DNA from: Oreohelix idahoensis
Taxonomy: Eukaryota > Mollusca > Gastropoda > Stylommatophora > Oreohelicidae
Direction of reading: 5' to 3'
DNA: 64,000 bases
Assembly: GCA_024509875.1 (NCBI GenBank)
Contig: JAMPIV010012246.1
Location: 62,001-126,000 of the forward strand
The translations under genes were made by a program, and so were the position numbers. Positions 9,843-19,870 of the stretch are shown here, piece after piece. Positions within the stretch are counted from its first letter, which is position 1. The number at the start of each line of letters is the position of its first letter. The notes below the pieces were generated by a model. That model was not told the origin of the DNA, made no database searches, and was given only the letters and a program-made list of their open reading frames with translations.

Positions 9843-10860
9843 ACAGGGGAAAGTAAGCAGAACTGTTATATGAACATCGTGACATTGTGAATATTTTAGA
9901 CGTCTATTACATAAGAAAGTGAGCAGAACTGTTGTATGAACATTGTGACATTGTGAATGTTTTAGGCGTCTGTGACATAGGAAACTGCCATCACCGGTGT
10001 CAATACCTTGTCGAGGTATGGCGGCTTGCGTACCCTGATTACCCCCAGAGCTATGCCAGCTGGAGTTTTATTCCTGGAAGGTTCTACCAAGCTGGACAGG
10101 TTTGCGCGGGCAGGGTTCAGACTAAAGCAGTCACCCTAGTCCTCCAGGTTGTGGGTTTTAGCATAGGGCTAACACCCCTGTCTATGTAAAAAGAAACGAA
10201 GTTACGGAAACGACAACAAATGAGCAAACTTTGCTGCGGGACGGAGATCCGGAGTCTGAGGCTCGTATGACTGTCAGTGGTGAAAGCCGAAAGGAAGCCA
10301 CTGACACGGAAACGGACGTCCTGACCGCAAAACGTGAAACAAGAATAGGATTTTGGAATGTCAGGACAATGAACGAGACGGGTAAACTAAAACAGGTCAC
10401 AGTAGAAATGAGAAACTATAGATTACTATAGCAGAACTGTTATATGAACATCGTGACATTGTGAATGTTTTAGGCGTCTGTGACATAAGAAAGTGAGCAG
10501 AACTGTTATATGAACATTGTGACATTGTGAATGTTTTAGGCGTCTATTACATAGGAAAGTGAGCAGAACTGTTGTATGAACATCGTGACATTGTGAATGT
10601 TTTAGGCGTCTATTACATAAGAAAGTGAGCAGAAGTGTTATATGAACATCGTGACATTGTGAATGTTTTAGGCGTCTGTTACATAGGAAAGTGAGCAGAA
10701 CTGTTCCATGAACATCGTGACATTGTGAATGTTTTAGGCTTCTATTACATAAGAAAGGGTTATATGAACATCGTGACATTGTGAATCTTTTAGGCGTCTG
10801 TTACATTGGTTATTGACCACAACTGTTCTATAAGCAAGTATAACATAGTCAGTGTAAGGC
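9843..10860. repeat. 66-bp minisatellite, interrupted
   Basis: The unit is 'gaaagtgagcagaactgtta' followed by 'tatgaacatcgtgacattgt', 'gaatgttttaggcgtctatt' and 'acatag'. About two units lie at 9843-9984 and about six at 10431-10860, the last ones decayed. Because 66 is divisible by three, one minus-strand frame stays open through five units, giving a 22-residue repeat. I do not regard that as a gene. The two blocks are separated by a LINE fragment. Confidence 0.9.
9985..10430 (+). mobile_element. LINE-G 5' region (leader plus endonuclease start)
   Basis: A 446-bp segment splits one 66-bp unit: left flank ends 'gacataggaaa', right flank resumes 'gcagaactg'. Near its 3' end the plus strand encodes FWNVRTMNETGKLKQVTVEM, the opening of the apurinic endonuclease domain (W-N-V-R-T-L-x-E-x-G-K-L) of RTE-like LINE ORF2. 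It stops there. LINE copies normally keep the 3' end and lose the 5' end, so a piece with only the 5' side is unusual. A short upstream segment near 10140-10185 resembles the leader of such elements. Confidence 0.65.
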
Positions 10861-10869
10861 GCCTATGAC

Positions 10870-11460
10870 ACAGAATGTTGGACAAAACTGTTCTAAAAAC
10901 AACGTCCTAGATTAGCCAAGGGAAAGTAATGTTGTTTTTTTTTTTCAACTGACTCGTGTGATGTAGGAATGTGTGTTTTAGATTGTGTATTTTAAATTGT
11001 GTGTTTTAGATTGAATAACGTATCAATTAAAGGACACACAAACAGACAGACAAAGTGAAGGACTGATTAATTTATAAAGGGGACAGGCAGGCAGATAAAT
11101 TAATAAAAGAACGGGGGAAACAGAACGCAAGATTTTTATTTTTAAAAGGTAGAAAATTGTACACGCAGACCCTTCCAACATTCTGCCCCTTTATCCTCAA
11201 TGATAGAAAACTACAAAGACCGTTCAAACAGAAGTAATCCCCCATCATCAGAATTAGTCCCTCATCAGACAGGTGTTTCGGACCTTTTATCTCCTTAACA
11301 CTCTAATTGGTGTAGGCCTACTTGGGTCATGACTCCCAAGTGTCAGCCTCCTGTTGATTTTGTTTTCCGCCTGCGCTGGGAAAAGAACCCTCTCCACTTT
11401 AGCTGGAACTTCCAAATTTACTATTAATTTTATCCATTCTGCCGATTTGGAGTAGTTATT
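10870..11460. other. Unassigned stretch
   Basis: AT-rich, with short repeats of 'attgtgtgttttagattg' near 10968-11012. No gene or element recognised. Confidence 0.4.
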
Positions 11461-11464
11461 TAAG

Positions 11465-11965
<501 letters not shown>

Positions 11966-11969
11966 CATA

Positions 11970-12600
11970 TTCATTACTATCCTTTATTGGCCAGGCATGC
12001 TATTCACAGGTGGAATCCTACCTCCAATCCTACCCCCGCAGAATCCTAATGGATACCCTGCTTCTAATTTAGGCGGGAAACGTGCACATAAACTGGCGGA
12101 TGTTGCAGGAGCAGACGTGCAGGGTTTGTTTGTTTACTATCACAATGTTATGACGCCGCGAAATGCGGGACGGAAAAAGGATACCTCGCCATCCAGCGCT
12201 AAAGGTTTATTTTTGTTGAGTCTCGATTTATTTAACAAATATGCGTCTAAAGTGGTGTCGAGTTGATGCGCCAGCGGGACCTATTTGGGAACCAAATAGG
12301 AGGTGATTTGTTTAGGATTGTTCACTTGCGTATCCAGTCCTTTTCCTAGTCCTGGGACTTTCAAAATGAAAACCTACGATAAACATCAACATTATTATTT
12401 CTTTTAGTGTTCCTGTCGAAGCATAAAGGCACCACTGCAGCTAAGTCCCCTTACAGCAGTGGTAGGCTACTCAGCGGCTGTGGGGATGTACTTTAGAAAA
12501 AGTCAGCTGTGTAAAGATTGACAAAATCATGCCTGTTTTCACGATTAAGAGGTTTTGGTATTTTGAATTAGTGTAGCACATGTGTAGCTTTGTTGCTTCA
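11970..12600. other. Unassigned stretch
   Basis: A plus-strand frame of 89 codons (11997-12266) has no recognisable motif. I see no repeat relationship to the rest of the window. Left unassigned. Confidence 0.4.
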
Positions 12601-12971
12601 ATATAGTTCTACAATAGATCCATGGTCACTCAAATACACCTGTTAATCACAGAGCAGACACATTAGCAAAGAAAGGAGCAAGACAAGAACAACCACTCAC
12701 AGCAACAACTCTCCAAACAACTCATACGAACAACAAACAAAGAAGCTTGGCTGAACAGATGGGCCATAGGACACACCGGTAGAGAGGTTTACAGATATGA
12801 CCTGTCCTGATTCTAATAACAACATCGGCCATCTTTCAAGGAGGGACCAGAGCACCATTTTTCGACTCCGAACACAACATATACTACTCAGTCACTTGAA
12901 CAGACTTGAACCACAACACATTCCAGAGCGCCAGCTATGTGGGTAACCCTATGAAACTGTTGACCACCACC

Positions 12972-13483
12972 TCGATGATGTTAAGAAAATGATCCTGTCT
13001 CCGAGGCCAGATAAGTGGAACACTCGATGATGTTAAGAAAATGATCCTGTCTCCGAGGCCAGATAAGTAGAACACTCGATGATGTTAAGAAAATAATCCT
13101 GTCTCCGGGGCCAGATAAGTGGAACACTCGATGATGTTAAGAAAATGATCCTGTCTCCGAGGCCAGATAAGTGGAACACTCGATGATGTTAAGAAAATAA
13201 TCCTGTCTCCGAGGCCAGATAAGTGGAACACTCGATGATGTTAAGAAAATGATACTGTCTCCGAGGCCAGATAAGTGGAACACTCGATGATGTTAAGAAC
13301 ATGATCCTGTCTCCGAGGCCAGATAAGTGGAACACTCGATGATGTTAAGAAAATGATCCTGTCTCCGAGGCCAGATAAGTGGAACACTCGATGATCCTGT
13401 CTCCGAAGCCAGATAAGTGGAACACTCGATGATGTTAAGAAAATGGTCCTGTCTCCGAGGCCAGATAAGTGGAACACTCGATG
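12972..13483. repeat. 52-bp minisatellite derived from LINE-H coding DNA
   Basis: About ten units of 'ctcgatgatgttaagaaaat', 'gatcctgtctccgaggccag' and 'ataagtggaaca', with one short unit near 13390. The first unit is in frame with the LINE protein (DDVKKMILSPRPDKWN). The last unit, displaced to 13966-14020, is the one that continues into the LINE C-terminus. Since 52 is not a multiple of three, the expansion destroyed the frame. Confidence 0.92.
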
Positions 13484-13965
13484 TTTCCTTTGGTTTTAAA
13501 GACTATCTTCATTGCATACGGACTATTCCATCAGTGCTCCGATCTCCTACCTTAGATCCCACAAGGAAGATCTCAGCACAGTGCACGAACTCCATAGCAC
13601 CGGCAAGAATCCCAGTTTGTATATAGGAATCACACATGCTATAAATATTTTTGTTGTGGGTAGGTTTCTCATGTTTAAATTGTGCCAGGGGGGTCAGATT
13701 GACTAAGAGGTATTGCGTCCGCCTCGAGTTCTAGAGGTACCGGGTTCGAATCCCAGTTGAGGGAAAATAATCTATGGAAAATTTTTCTGAACCACTGGTC
13801 CTAATGATGTCATAATCTCCCCTGGTATCCTGGGTAGTGAGATCGGATGCCTAGCCTTCTCGGATAAGGGCGAAAAAAATAGGAGGTTCCGTGTGCAAGT
13901 TGCGCACGTTAAAAATCTGACGGCAGTTGGAAATCGTAAAGAGTAGGCCTATCAGGCCGCTGCCC
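13484..13965 (+). mobile_element. Composite SINE, copy 1 (arm A forward)
   Basis: A 482-bp insertion inside the 52-bp array. It is flanked by the 14-base direct repeat TGGAACACTCGATG (13470-13483 and 13966-13979), which fits a target duplication but is also part of the array unit. It has two parts: arm A (13484-13675), and a tRNA-related unit from about 13686 with an A-box-like 'tgactaagaggtattgcg' and a B box GGTTCGAATCCC at 13742-13753. Copies 2 and 3 (14366-14860 and 60948-61583) hold arm A in the opposite relative orientation and at the other end. Confidence 0.7.
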
Positions 13966-14365
13966 TGGAACACTCGATGATATTAGGAAAATGCTGCTTC
14001 GTCCGAGGCCAGATAAATGGAACAAATTATTTAAAGCGAGAGAACAACTTGCGAGCACATGTAGATACCACTACATGGCACTGGGTCGAAAGGCGAGATC
14101 CCAAACGCCTCTGGATCAATAACAGCAACAACAGTAACATATCTGCTTGACGACCTGTTCCATACAGTTACATAAAAAAAGGTGGTGACAAATTCATGCT
14201 AAACGATATTTTACAAAATGTTAACTTTACTTCAAAGAAAAGATCGCGTTCTTACAATATGCATTTTGTGAATAGAGTGAATTTTAGTTAGCTAGCTGGA
14301 AGGTTTTCACTGGGGACGCGGGAAAAGTATCTTTAATGTTGGGGATACCTCGCTTTTAAATGCCG

Positions 14366-14860
14366 ACCCCTCCCCCTCCAACCGTCGGAATTGCTAGAGA
14401 TATGGCGTCCGCCTCTGATTCTAAAGGCACAGGGTTCTCTTCCAGTACAGGGAATATAATTCATGGAAATTATTTTGAGAACCAGCGGGTCCTAACCATA
14501 TCACACTTCCCCCTGATTTCCTGGGTAGTGAGATCAGATGCCTAGCCTGTCGGAAAAGAGCGAAAAAATAGGAGGTCACGTGTGCGCGTTGTGTACGTTA
14601 AAATCCCTCGTTTGAAATCGTGAAGAGTAGGCCTTACGGCAACTGCACTGGCAAAATTTACATTAATTTGGAAAACCTACCCGCCACAAAAATATTTATA
14701 GGATGTCTGATTCCTGTATATACACATTGGAATCCTCGCCGGCGCTACGGGGCTCATGCACTGTGCTGAGACCCTCCTTGTATGATCTAAGGGAGGAGAT
14801 CGGAGCACTGATGGAGTTGTCCGTGTGAAATGAAGATAGTCATTAAAACCACACCCAAAC
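14366..14860 (+). mobile_element. Composite SINE, copy 2 (arm A reversed, at 3' end)
   Basis: A 495-bp insertion bounded by a 10-bp target duplication TTAAATGCCG (14356-14365 and 14861-14870). The tRNA-like unit comes first (about 14384-14650; B box mutated to 'gggttctcttcc'). Arm A follows at about 14655-14860 as the reverse complement of arm A in copy 1. Same order as copy 3 at 60948-61583. The duplication shows this is one mobile unit and not two neighbours. Confidence 0.75.
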
Positions 14861-14870
14861 TTAAATGCCG

Positions 14871-15221
14871 GCTACATAAGGCTAGTCCCATCATTTCTTG
14901 CCATATATTTTTTTCTATCACCCTCACCTAGAGATCTACCAAATCATCAATTATGATCTACCGGTAGTCATGATCGACCGGTAGCCTAGCCGTGCCGTAC
15001 AGGAAGCCAGCATCAAAGCATTCATGCGCTCCTGAAGTTGTGGTTTATGAAACGATCTTCTTTACCAGAGGACGCCTGTCTCGTGTACAGTTTTATATTA
15101 GTCGCCTGTAACAACAGACGTAAGGGGGTAGTAGATTCTTCTGTCTTTGTCTACTCAGAGACCCCGGGATTAATACGGGACCGAAAAGGCACACGATTCT
15201 TGTAAATCATTGCCTTAACAT
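14871..15221. other. Unassigned stretch
   Basis: Contains 'gatctaccggtagtcatgat' and 'gatcgaccggtagcctagc', a small imperfect inverted/direct repeat of the type found at ends of some DNA transposons, but no partner end was found. No coding sequence. Confidence 0.35.
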
Positions 15222-15338
15222 GAAGACGTCACTAGATGAGGCCTTGTTTGCTTCTATAGAAGACGTCACTATATGAGGCCTTGTTTGCTTCTATAGAAGA
15301 CGTCACTATATGAGGCCTTGTTTGCTTCTATAGAAGAC
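15222..15338. repeat. Three tandem 37-bp units
   Basis: Units start at 15222, 15259 and 15296 with 'gaagacgtcactatatgagg' and continue 'ccttgtttgcttctata'. They are almost identical, so the duplication is recent. Confidence 0.92.
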
Positions 15339-16142
15339 ACTGGTAGAGTTGGTCAACTTTGTGTAGTATATTGTTCTTGTTGATCAGAGCCCACCTCATC
15401 ATTGCACACCTGACAAACCAATAGGTGCTCAGTCTCCCTCAGCATATGTTGATGGGTATGAATGTTAATTGTTCCTGTTGCGCGCTGATTGTATACACAC
15501 TGGATGCATCCTCTCATTCGTCCTTCCCAGCTGGCCTTACATTTCATGCCAAATTCCAGCAATCTGAACTTTGACGATTCATAAATTACAGTGTCTTTCT
15601 CTAATAGGCGATCATTATTTGCCCTCAGTATATCTACCTTATCCATATCCAGTGTACCTTCTATGGGTGCTCTTGAAGCTTGACTATCAGCTCAGGCTCT
15701 ATTCTACTTTCCGCTGTAGCGAGTTACTCCAAGCCCCTGCCTCTATCTCATTACATGCCAGCGAAGGAAATTAGAGAATACGATACGCGATTTGTGACTA
15801 CTTCTTTTGCTTCTTCATTTCCTTTTTCTTATGTCTTCTCTTCTTTTTTCATCTTCCTTCTACTCGTTCAGCCTCAATCAATCAAGTTCACCCCAACCAA
15901 AAATTCACCCCCATCCATCAAGTTCACCCCGCCCCAGATTTACTCATGTGAATCTACATTTCCATGTCATCCGCAAGGGTCTTCCGGATGAGCTTTTGTT
16001 TTTATATCTAATCTTCCCTCCCCCAGCTGTCTCTCCCAGCTGCTCTCAAATCTCCTCCATCACTGTCTTCAACTGGCTGTTCATTCTTTGAGCCTTACCT
16101 ATCTCAAGTCTATAATCCTCTATGTTATTGCCTCGTGGTTTC
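15339..16142. other. Unassigned stretch left of E1
   Basis: A minus-strand frame of 97 codons (15353-15646) contains a C-x-V-C and a R-E-T-E-H-L-L block that faintly recalls the zinc-like C-terminus of some LINE proteins. The resemblance is too weak to assign. Otherwise pyrimidine-rich DNA with no feature. Confidence 0.35.
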
Positions 16143-18753
16143 TGTCGTAGATTTTCGATAGGAGAATTAAGACTAGGTTTGGTCCCTTCTGAATAGGTTT
16201 GAATAGGTGATAGACTCAGTGAGAGTTAGTGAAAGGTAATAGAATTTCCACACACGTGAGATGATAGATTTTGATATAGTGGCTGTCTCTGAAAGCGAAA
16301 AGAATTCTTCTCTCTCTCACCTATCTTCTACAACAGTTGTTACAGCGTCAGACAGACTACACCAATATACATATTACGTATATTTCTATCACTCACAGGC
16401 ACGCACATACACGTGACGACCGGTAAACACACAGACGTGGGAAAACTATAACAATGATATATATATATATATTATCTAGAACGAGCTGACCAAACACGAT
16501 TATTAAGTTCAAGAGCGATTTTAATATCAGGAAAAATCGGCTCACAACATCAAAGAAAGTACATCAAGGAAAATACATATACACATAGTCATAAAAATTC
16601 AAGGAAATGTTGCAAGGATGTTAGCCCCGTTATAGTGTTAACTCTAGGTTTAGCCCGGCCCCGTTAAGAGAACAGATGATGGCGCCAGAGTCACAGATAC
16701 ATAGGGTGTGAGTCTAAGAGTTTTCGTTGTTTTATCTCGTAATTATATGCACAGAGTTTGACAAAAAAATCTGATTTAACCTAAGACAAAAACACAAGAA
16801 CTCTAGCCTTAGCAACAAATTATGCAGATTGAAAAAAAAAAATTAGGACAGCAACAGGGTGTCAAAGATATAATAGTGAAAATATCACTCAAACCAGCGT
16901 ACACTCATTCATTCCGCCATGGCCTCTCATACATGTACTCACGACTTTGCTCGCTGCCTCTTGGAACACACTGATTTTAGATTTTCACACAGACTCAAAA
17001 AATGCAGTCTTCTGCCAAGAAGTCCCCAGTTCCAAAAGACGTATTTAACTCGGAGTCTCCGGGAACGACTACTTGGGTGTGCAAATTTGTTCAAATGTCT
17101 GATTAAGTCACCTAACAATTATTCCAGGCGCGGGAGTTAGCAGAGCACAGTGTCAATAGCGTAGGTTTCTAAAAATGATGAATGTCAGGTCGGTGCCTTC
17201 CCTCAGTATAGGGTTCACTTTAGTCACACCACAGATTTGTCCACAAAAAATATATATATATATAGTCGGGAAATGTTAGTTAATACTTGAAGTATTTCGC
17301 GCCACCAGGCAGAAAAATTACGTAGAGTTTCTAGAAGAAATTGAGATCTGGCTCCAAGGTCCAGTATTTATCATTACAGTCTTTGAAAACCCGTTATTGG
17401 GATATAGTATTTCTGGCTAACTCGGGTTGCATATGCACTGTTTAGACCAGTGGTACTTAAGAAACCCACGTGGTTCAAAATAAGGACTGTCTATTTCTTC
17501 ACAAGTATGGAAACTACTACTAGGTGCTGGTAAAGTTAGGGTCACCCCAAAACTTTCACTGTGTGGAGGAAAAATAACACATATAATATAATAAACAGAA
17601 TATGTACTGGTTATAACTTACATTTAAACTTGCAAGCAGAGAGCTTTGCTTATCATTTAAACTTCCCGTGACGTAAGTTATATTTAAAAATCAGCAATCC
17701 TCATGAATTAGGAACACGTGCGTATTCCGTCACCATTCATGAGGCTCGATTCTAGAGTTTATACGTTAGTTTAGAAAAATACACTCGACTGAGTATTAGC
17801 GGTTAAATAAAATTCATAAATAGCTACAATTGCCGTTATAAGCTAGAAATTTTAATTTTATTCTGCTTTCCACTGAATGCTTCCCTAGAAAATATAATAG
17901 CCTACCACTTTATTTCTCTTCTGCGCTAAAGAAATAGATTAAAATGAATTAAGCGATTAAACACTTTAACACTCACAAAATCTATATATCTATCATATTA
18001 ATTACCTCAACCACAGAATTACAGGTAGTCGCACAACTTAAGAATAAAAATGCTGAAAATATTTCTGGAAGTCTAGAAGTTCGACAAATTGCCGAAACAA
18101 ACTGAGATACTTCGCTAACAGCTATTCTGTTTACGAGCAACCTATCTACTGTGAGTCTATGAGCGAGAATGAAATTAAAGTTTCAAACTTGGCCAATATC
18201 TTTAAAATCGGACACAGGATCCTAATCTTATTTCGCCAAGCGAAATAGTCTCCCCCCGTCCGTATAACACCTTCGTCCGCTTATCGCGTGACGTAACAGC
18301 CATCAGTGGCCGAGGGCTTGCATGAGTTGCAAATCTCAGACCACCGTCTGCAGTGCGGAGTGGATTTTCACACTAAGCCGGGTTTTTCCTGACGAAAAAC
18401 CTCATGCGTTTACTGAAATGCAGACTCTCTGTCTACTTTCCATGTCCCTCGGGTGAATTTTCACGCCCCAGGCCAGAGACCCTCAGACGAATGTCTAGCG
18501 AATGCTGTAAATTCACGCCTATCATCCGACCAGCGCGACTGACATGTACGCAATACCACCCAGGTGCGATTCTCAGTTTTAGAGAAAGGAAAACCGGTAA
18601 AGTTTGCGAATTATATGAAAATAATATTCGCAAAACGAATGGATGAAAAATATACAGGAAAAAAGGAAATACAGAGATAATAAAAGAGAGAATTCGGGTG
18701 AAAGAATAGGAAGATGATGTAGGAAATTAAATGAATATAAACCCTACGTGACA
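16143..18753 (-). repeat. E1 3' LTR
   Basis: 2,611 bp, plus-strand ends TGTCGTAG...GTGACA. It matches 22714-25319 throughout. By eye I found about nine substitutions (for example t/a at the 'gatagattttg' site and c/a in 'aaaaccggt') and about six small indels in A or TA runs, so divergence is near 0.4 percent. At 2.6 kb it is long for a gypsy LTR. Short frames inside (such as 18404-18646) occur in both LTRs but show no known motif. Confidence 0.95.
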
Positions 18754-18768
18754 GAGCCTCCCCCCTTT
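18754..18768 (-). other. E1 polypurine tract
   Basis: On the minus strand this reads AAAGGGGGGAGGCTC immediately before the 3' LTR. It is the expected position and base composition for the primer of plus-strand DNA synthesis. Confidence 0.85.
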
Positions 18769-18884
18769 AAGATATGGAAGCACTCCATGTCTACGTTATG
18801 GAGTATAATTTCCTATAACCGTAGCTTCGGGGTGTCTGTCTTCTTCCCTCTCATCTTCCCCCTCCATCTCTGTCCAATTCCTAC

Positions 18885-19870
18885 TCATGAAGTCTGCCCC
18901 AACGTTTCCTTCCCCTGGAATGTCTCATATGCGCGCTTGAAAGAGCGTCGCCGCTTCTGACATTTTTGAAAGATTTCCTGTGATAGCGGTGGAATATCCC
19001 TGCCACTATCGTCATCTTCGTCAGTTTTGGCGATCGTCAGGAGATGGTTGGAGGTTGGCACTGGTTTTTCCAAGTATCTCTTTAAGAGATTTAAATAGAA
19101 AACCTTCTCCTTTCCTTCAATAGAGATCTGGTAGTTAGCCTTAGAAATCTTTTTCAGGACGGTAAACGGCCCTTGCCATCCGATCTTCATTTGGTTGTTC
19201 TCGGTAGGGAGCAACACCAAAACTTTCTCTCCTGCTTCCAGTTCTCTCTCTTCCGCGACTTTCCTGTATCGGTTAGCGTGCTTGGTGCGTGCTCGCTTAA
19301 AGTTAGTCGTTGCTAGGTCCCACCCTAGTTTCAACCGTTCCTTTAAAACCGACACATATTTACTGGCTGAGACAACTGTCTCATCAGCCTTCTCGTCTGT
19401 CAGAGACTGAAGTAAGGCTTCAAGCGGGCCCTTAATGGGTCTGCCGAATAAGAGTGTAGCTGGCGGAAATCCTGTGGAAGTATGAGGAGATTCTCTGTAG
19501 CCAAATAATGCTGCAGGAATACAGAGATCCCAATCTTCAGGTTTCACTTGTGCCAGCTTACTTAGCATCATGGTGAGGTTTCCATTAGCACGTTCCACGA
19601 GCCCATTTCCGGCCGGGGTATATGGCTTAGTGTGGATGTGCTGGGTCCTCAAGATCTTAACGATCTCATCCATCAACAGGTTTCGGTATGGAGATCCATT
19701 ATCCGTCAACACTTGCTGAGGGAATCCCAACCGAGTGAAAATCTGCACGAGGGCTTCTGCGACATGCTTGGCATCTGCGCATGTTAGCGGGATAGCTTCT
19801 GCCCATAAAGTGCATGTATCGACTAAGGTCAGGATGAACCTGTTCCTTCTTTTAGTCCTTTCGAAAGGCC
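18885..19870 (-). pseudogene. E1 integrase, core and C-terminal part
   Basis: The open frame from 19748 carries the second catalytic aspartate (VLTDNGSPYRN, D16) and the glutamate (GNGLVERANGNL, E52). They are separated by 35 residues, as in retroviral-type D,D-35-E integrases. After these come Y-R-E-S-P-H-T-S-T-G-F-x-P and a GPFTVLKKISKANYQIS block typical of the gypsy integrase C-terminus. Bases 19749-19870 continue the core upstream in the same frame without an ATG. The first aspartate is at the end of the preceding ORF. The two are out of register by one base at a TTTT run (about 19873-19876): either a one-base deletion, an assembly error or a -1 frameshift site. The protein ends with a basic tail and a stop at 18885. 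Confidence 0.8.

Larger units (their letters stand above)
12600..14122 (+). pseudogene. LINE-H, RNase H-bearing type, ORF2 C-terminus
   Basis: The plus strand carries the end of a LINE ORF2 of the I/Jockey-like group that has RNase H. In order, across frame changes: NHRADTLAKKGAR (end of RNase H) near 12635, GHLSRRDQSTIFRLRTQH near 12825, and L-E-P-Q-H then PYETVDHHLDDVKKM near 12910-12995. After a 52-bp tandem array and an inserted element, the frame resumes at 13975 as LDDIRKMLLRPRPDKWNKLF. It then runs open through CRYHYMALGRKARSQ to a stop at 14120-14122. The real C-terminus is thus preserved on the far side of the array. A related RNase H fragment lies at 49145-49640. The element is inactive. 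Confidence 0.75.

Noticed and set aside
10426..10779. Open minus-strand frame of 117 codons with a 22-residue repeat
   Set aside because: The 66-bp unit is a multiple of three, so an open frame persists automatically; there is no start context, no non-repeat domain, and isolated units elsewhere show no coding.
13686..13760. Possible functional tRNA gene
   Set aside because: It has a B box but no credible anticodon arm or acceptor stem pairing, and it recurs as the head of a dispersed composite SINE.
15353..15646. 97-codon minus-strand frame with C-x2-C as a zinc protein
   Set aside because: Only a faint likeness to LINE C-termini; too weak to call a gene or an element.
18404..18646. 80-codon plus-strand frame repeated at 24969-25211 as a conserved gene pair
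   Set aside because: The two copies are simply the same place in the two E1 LTRs; no motif and antisense to the element.
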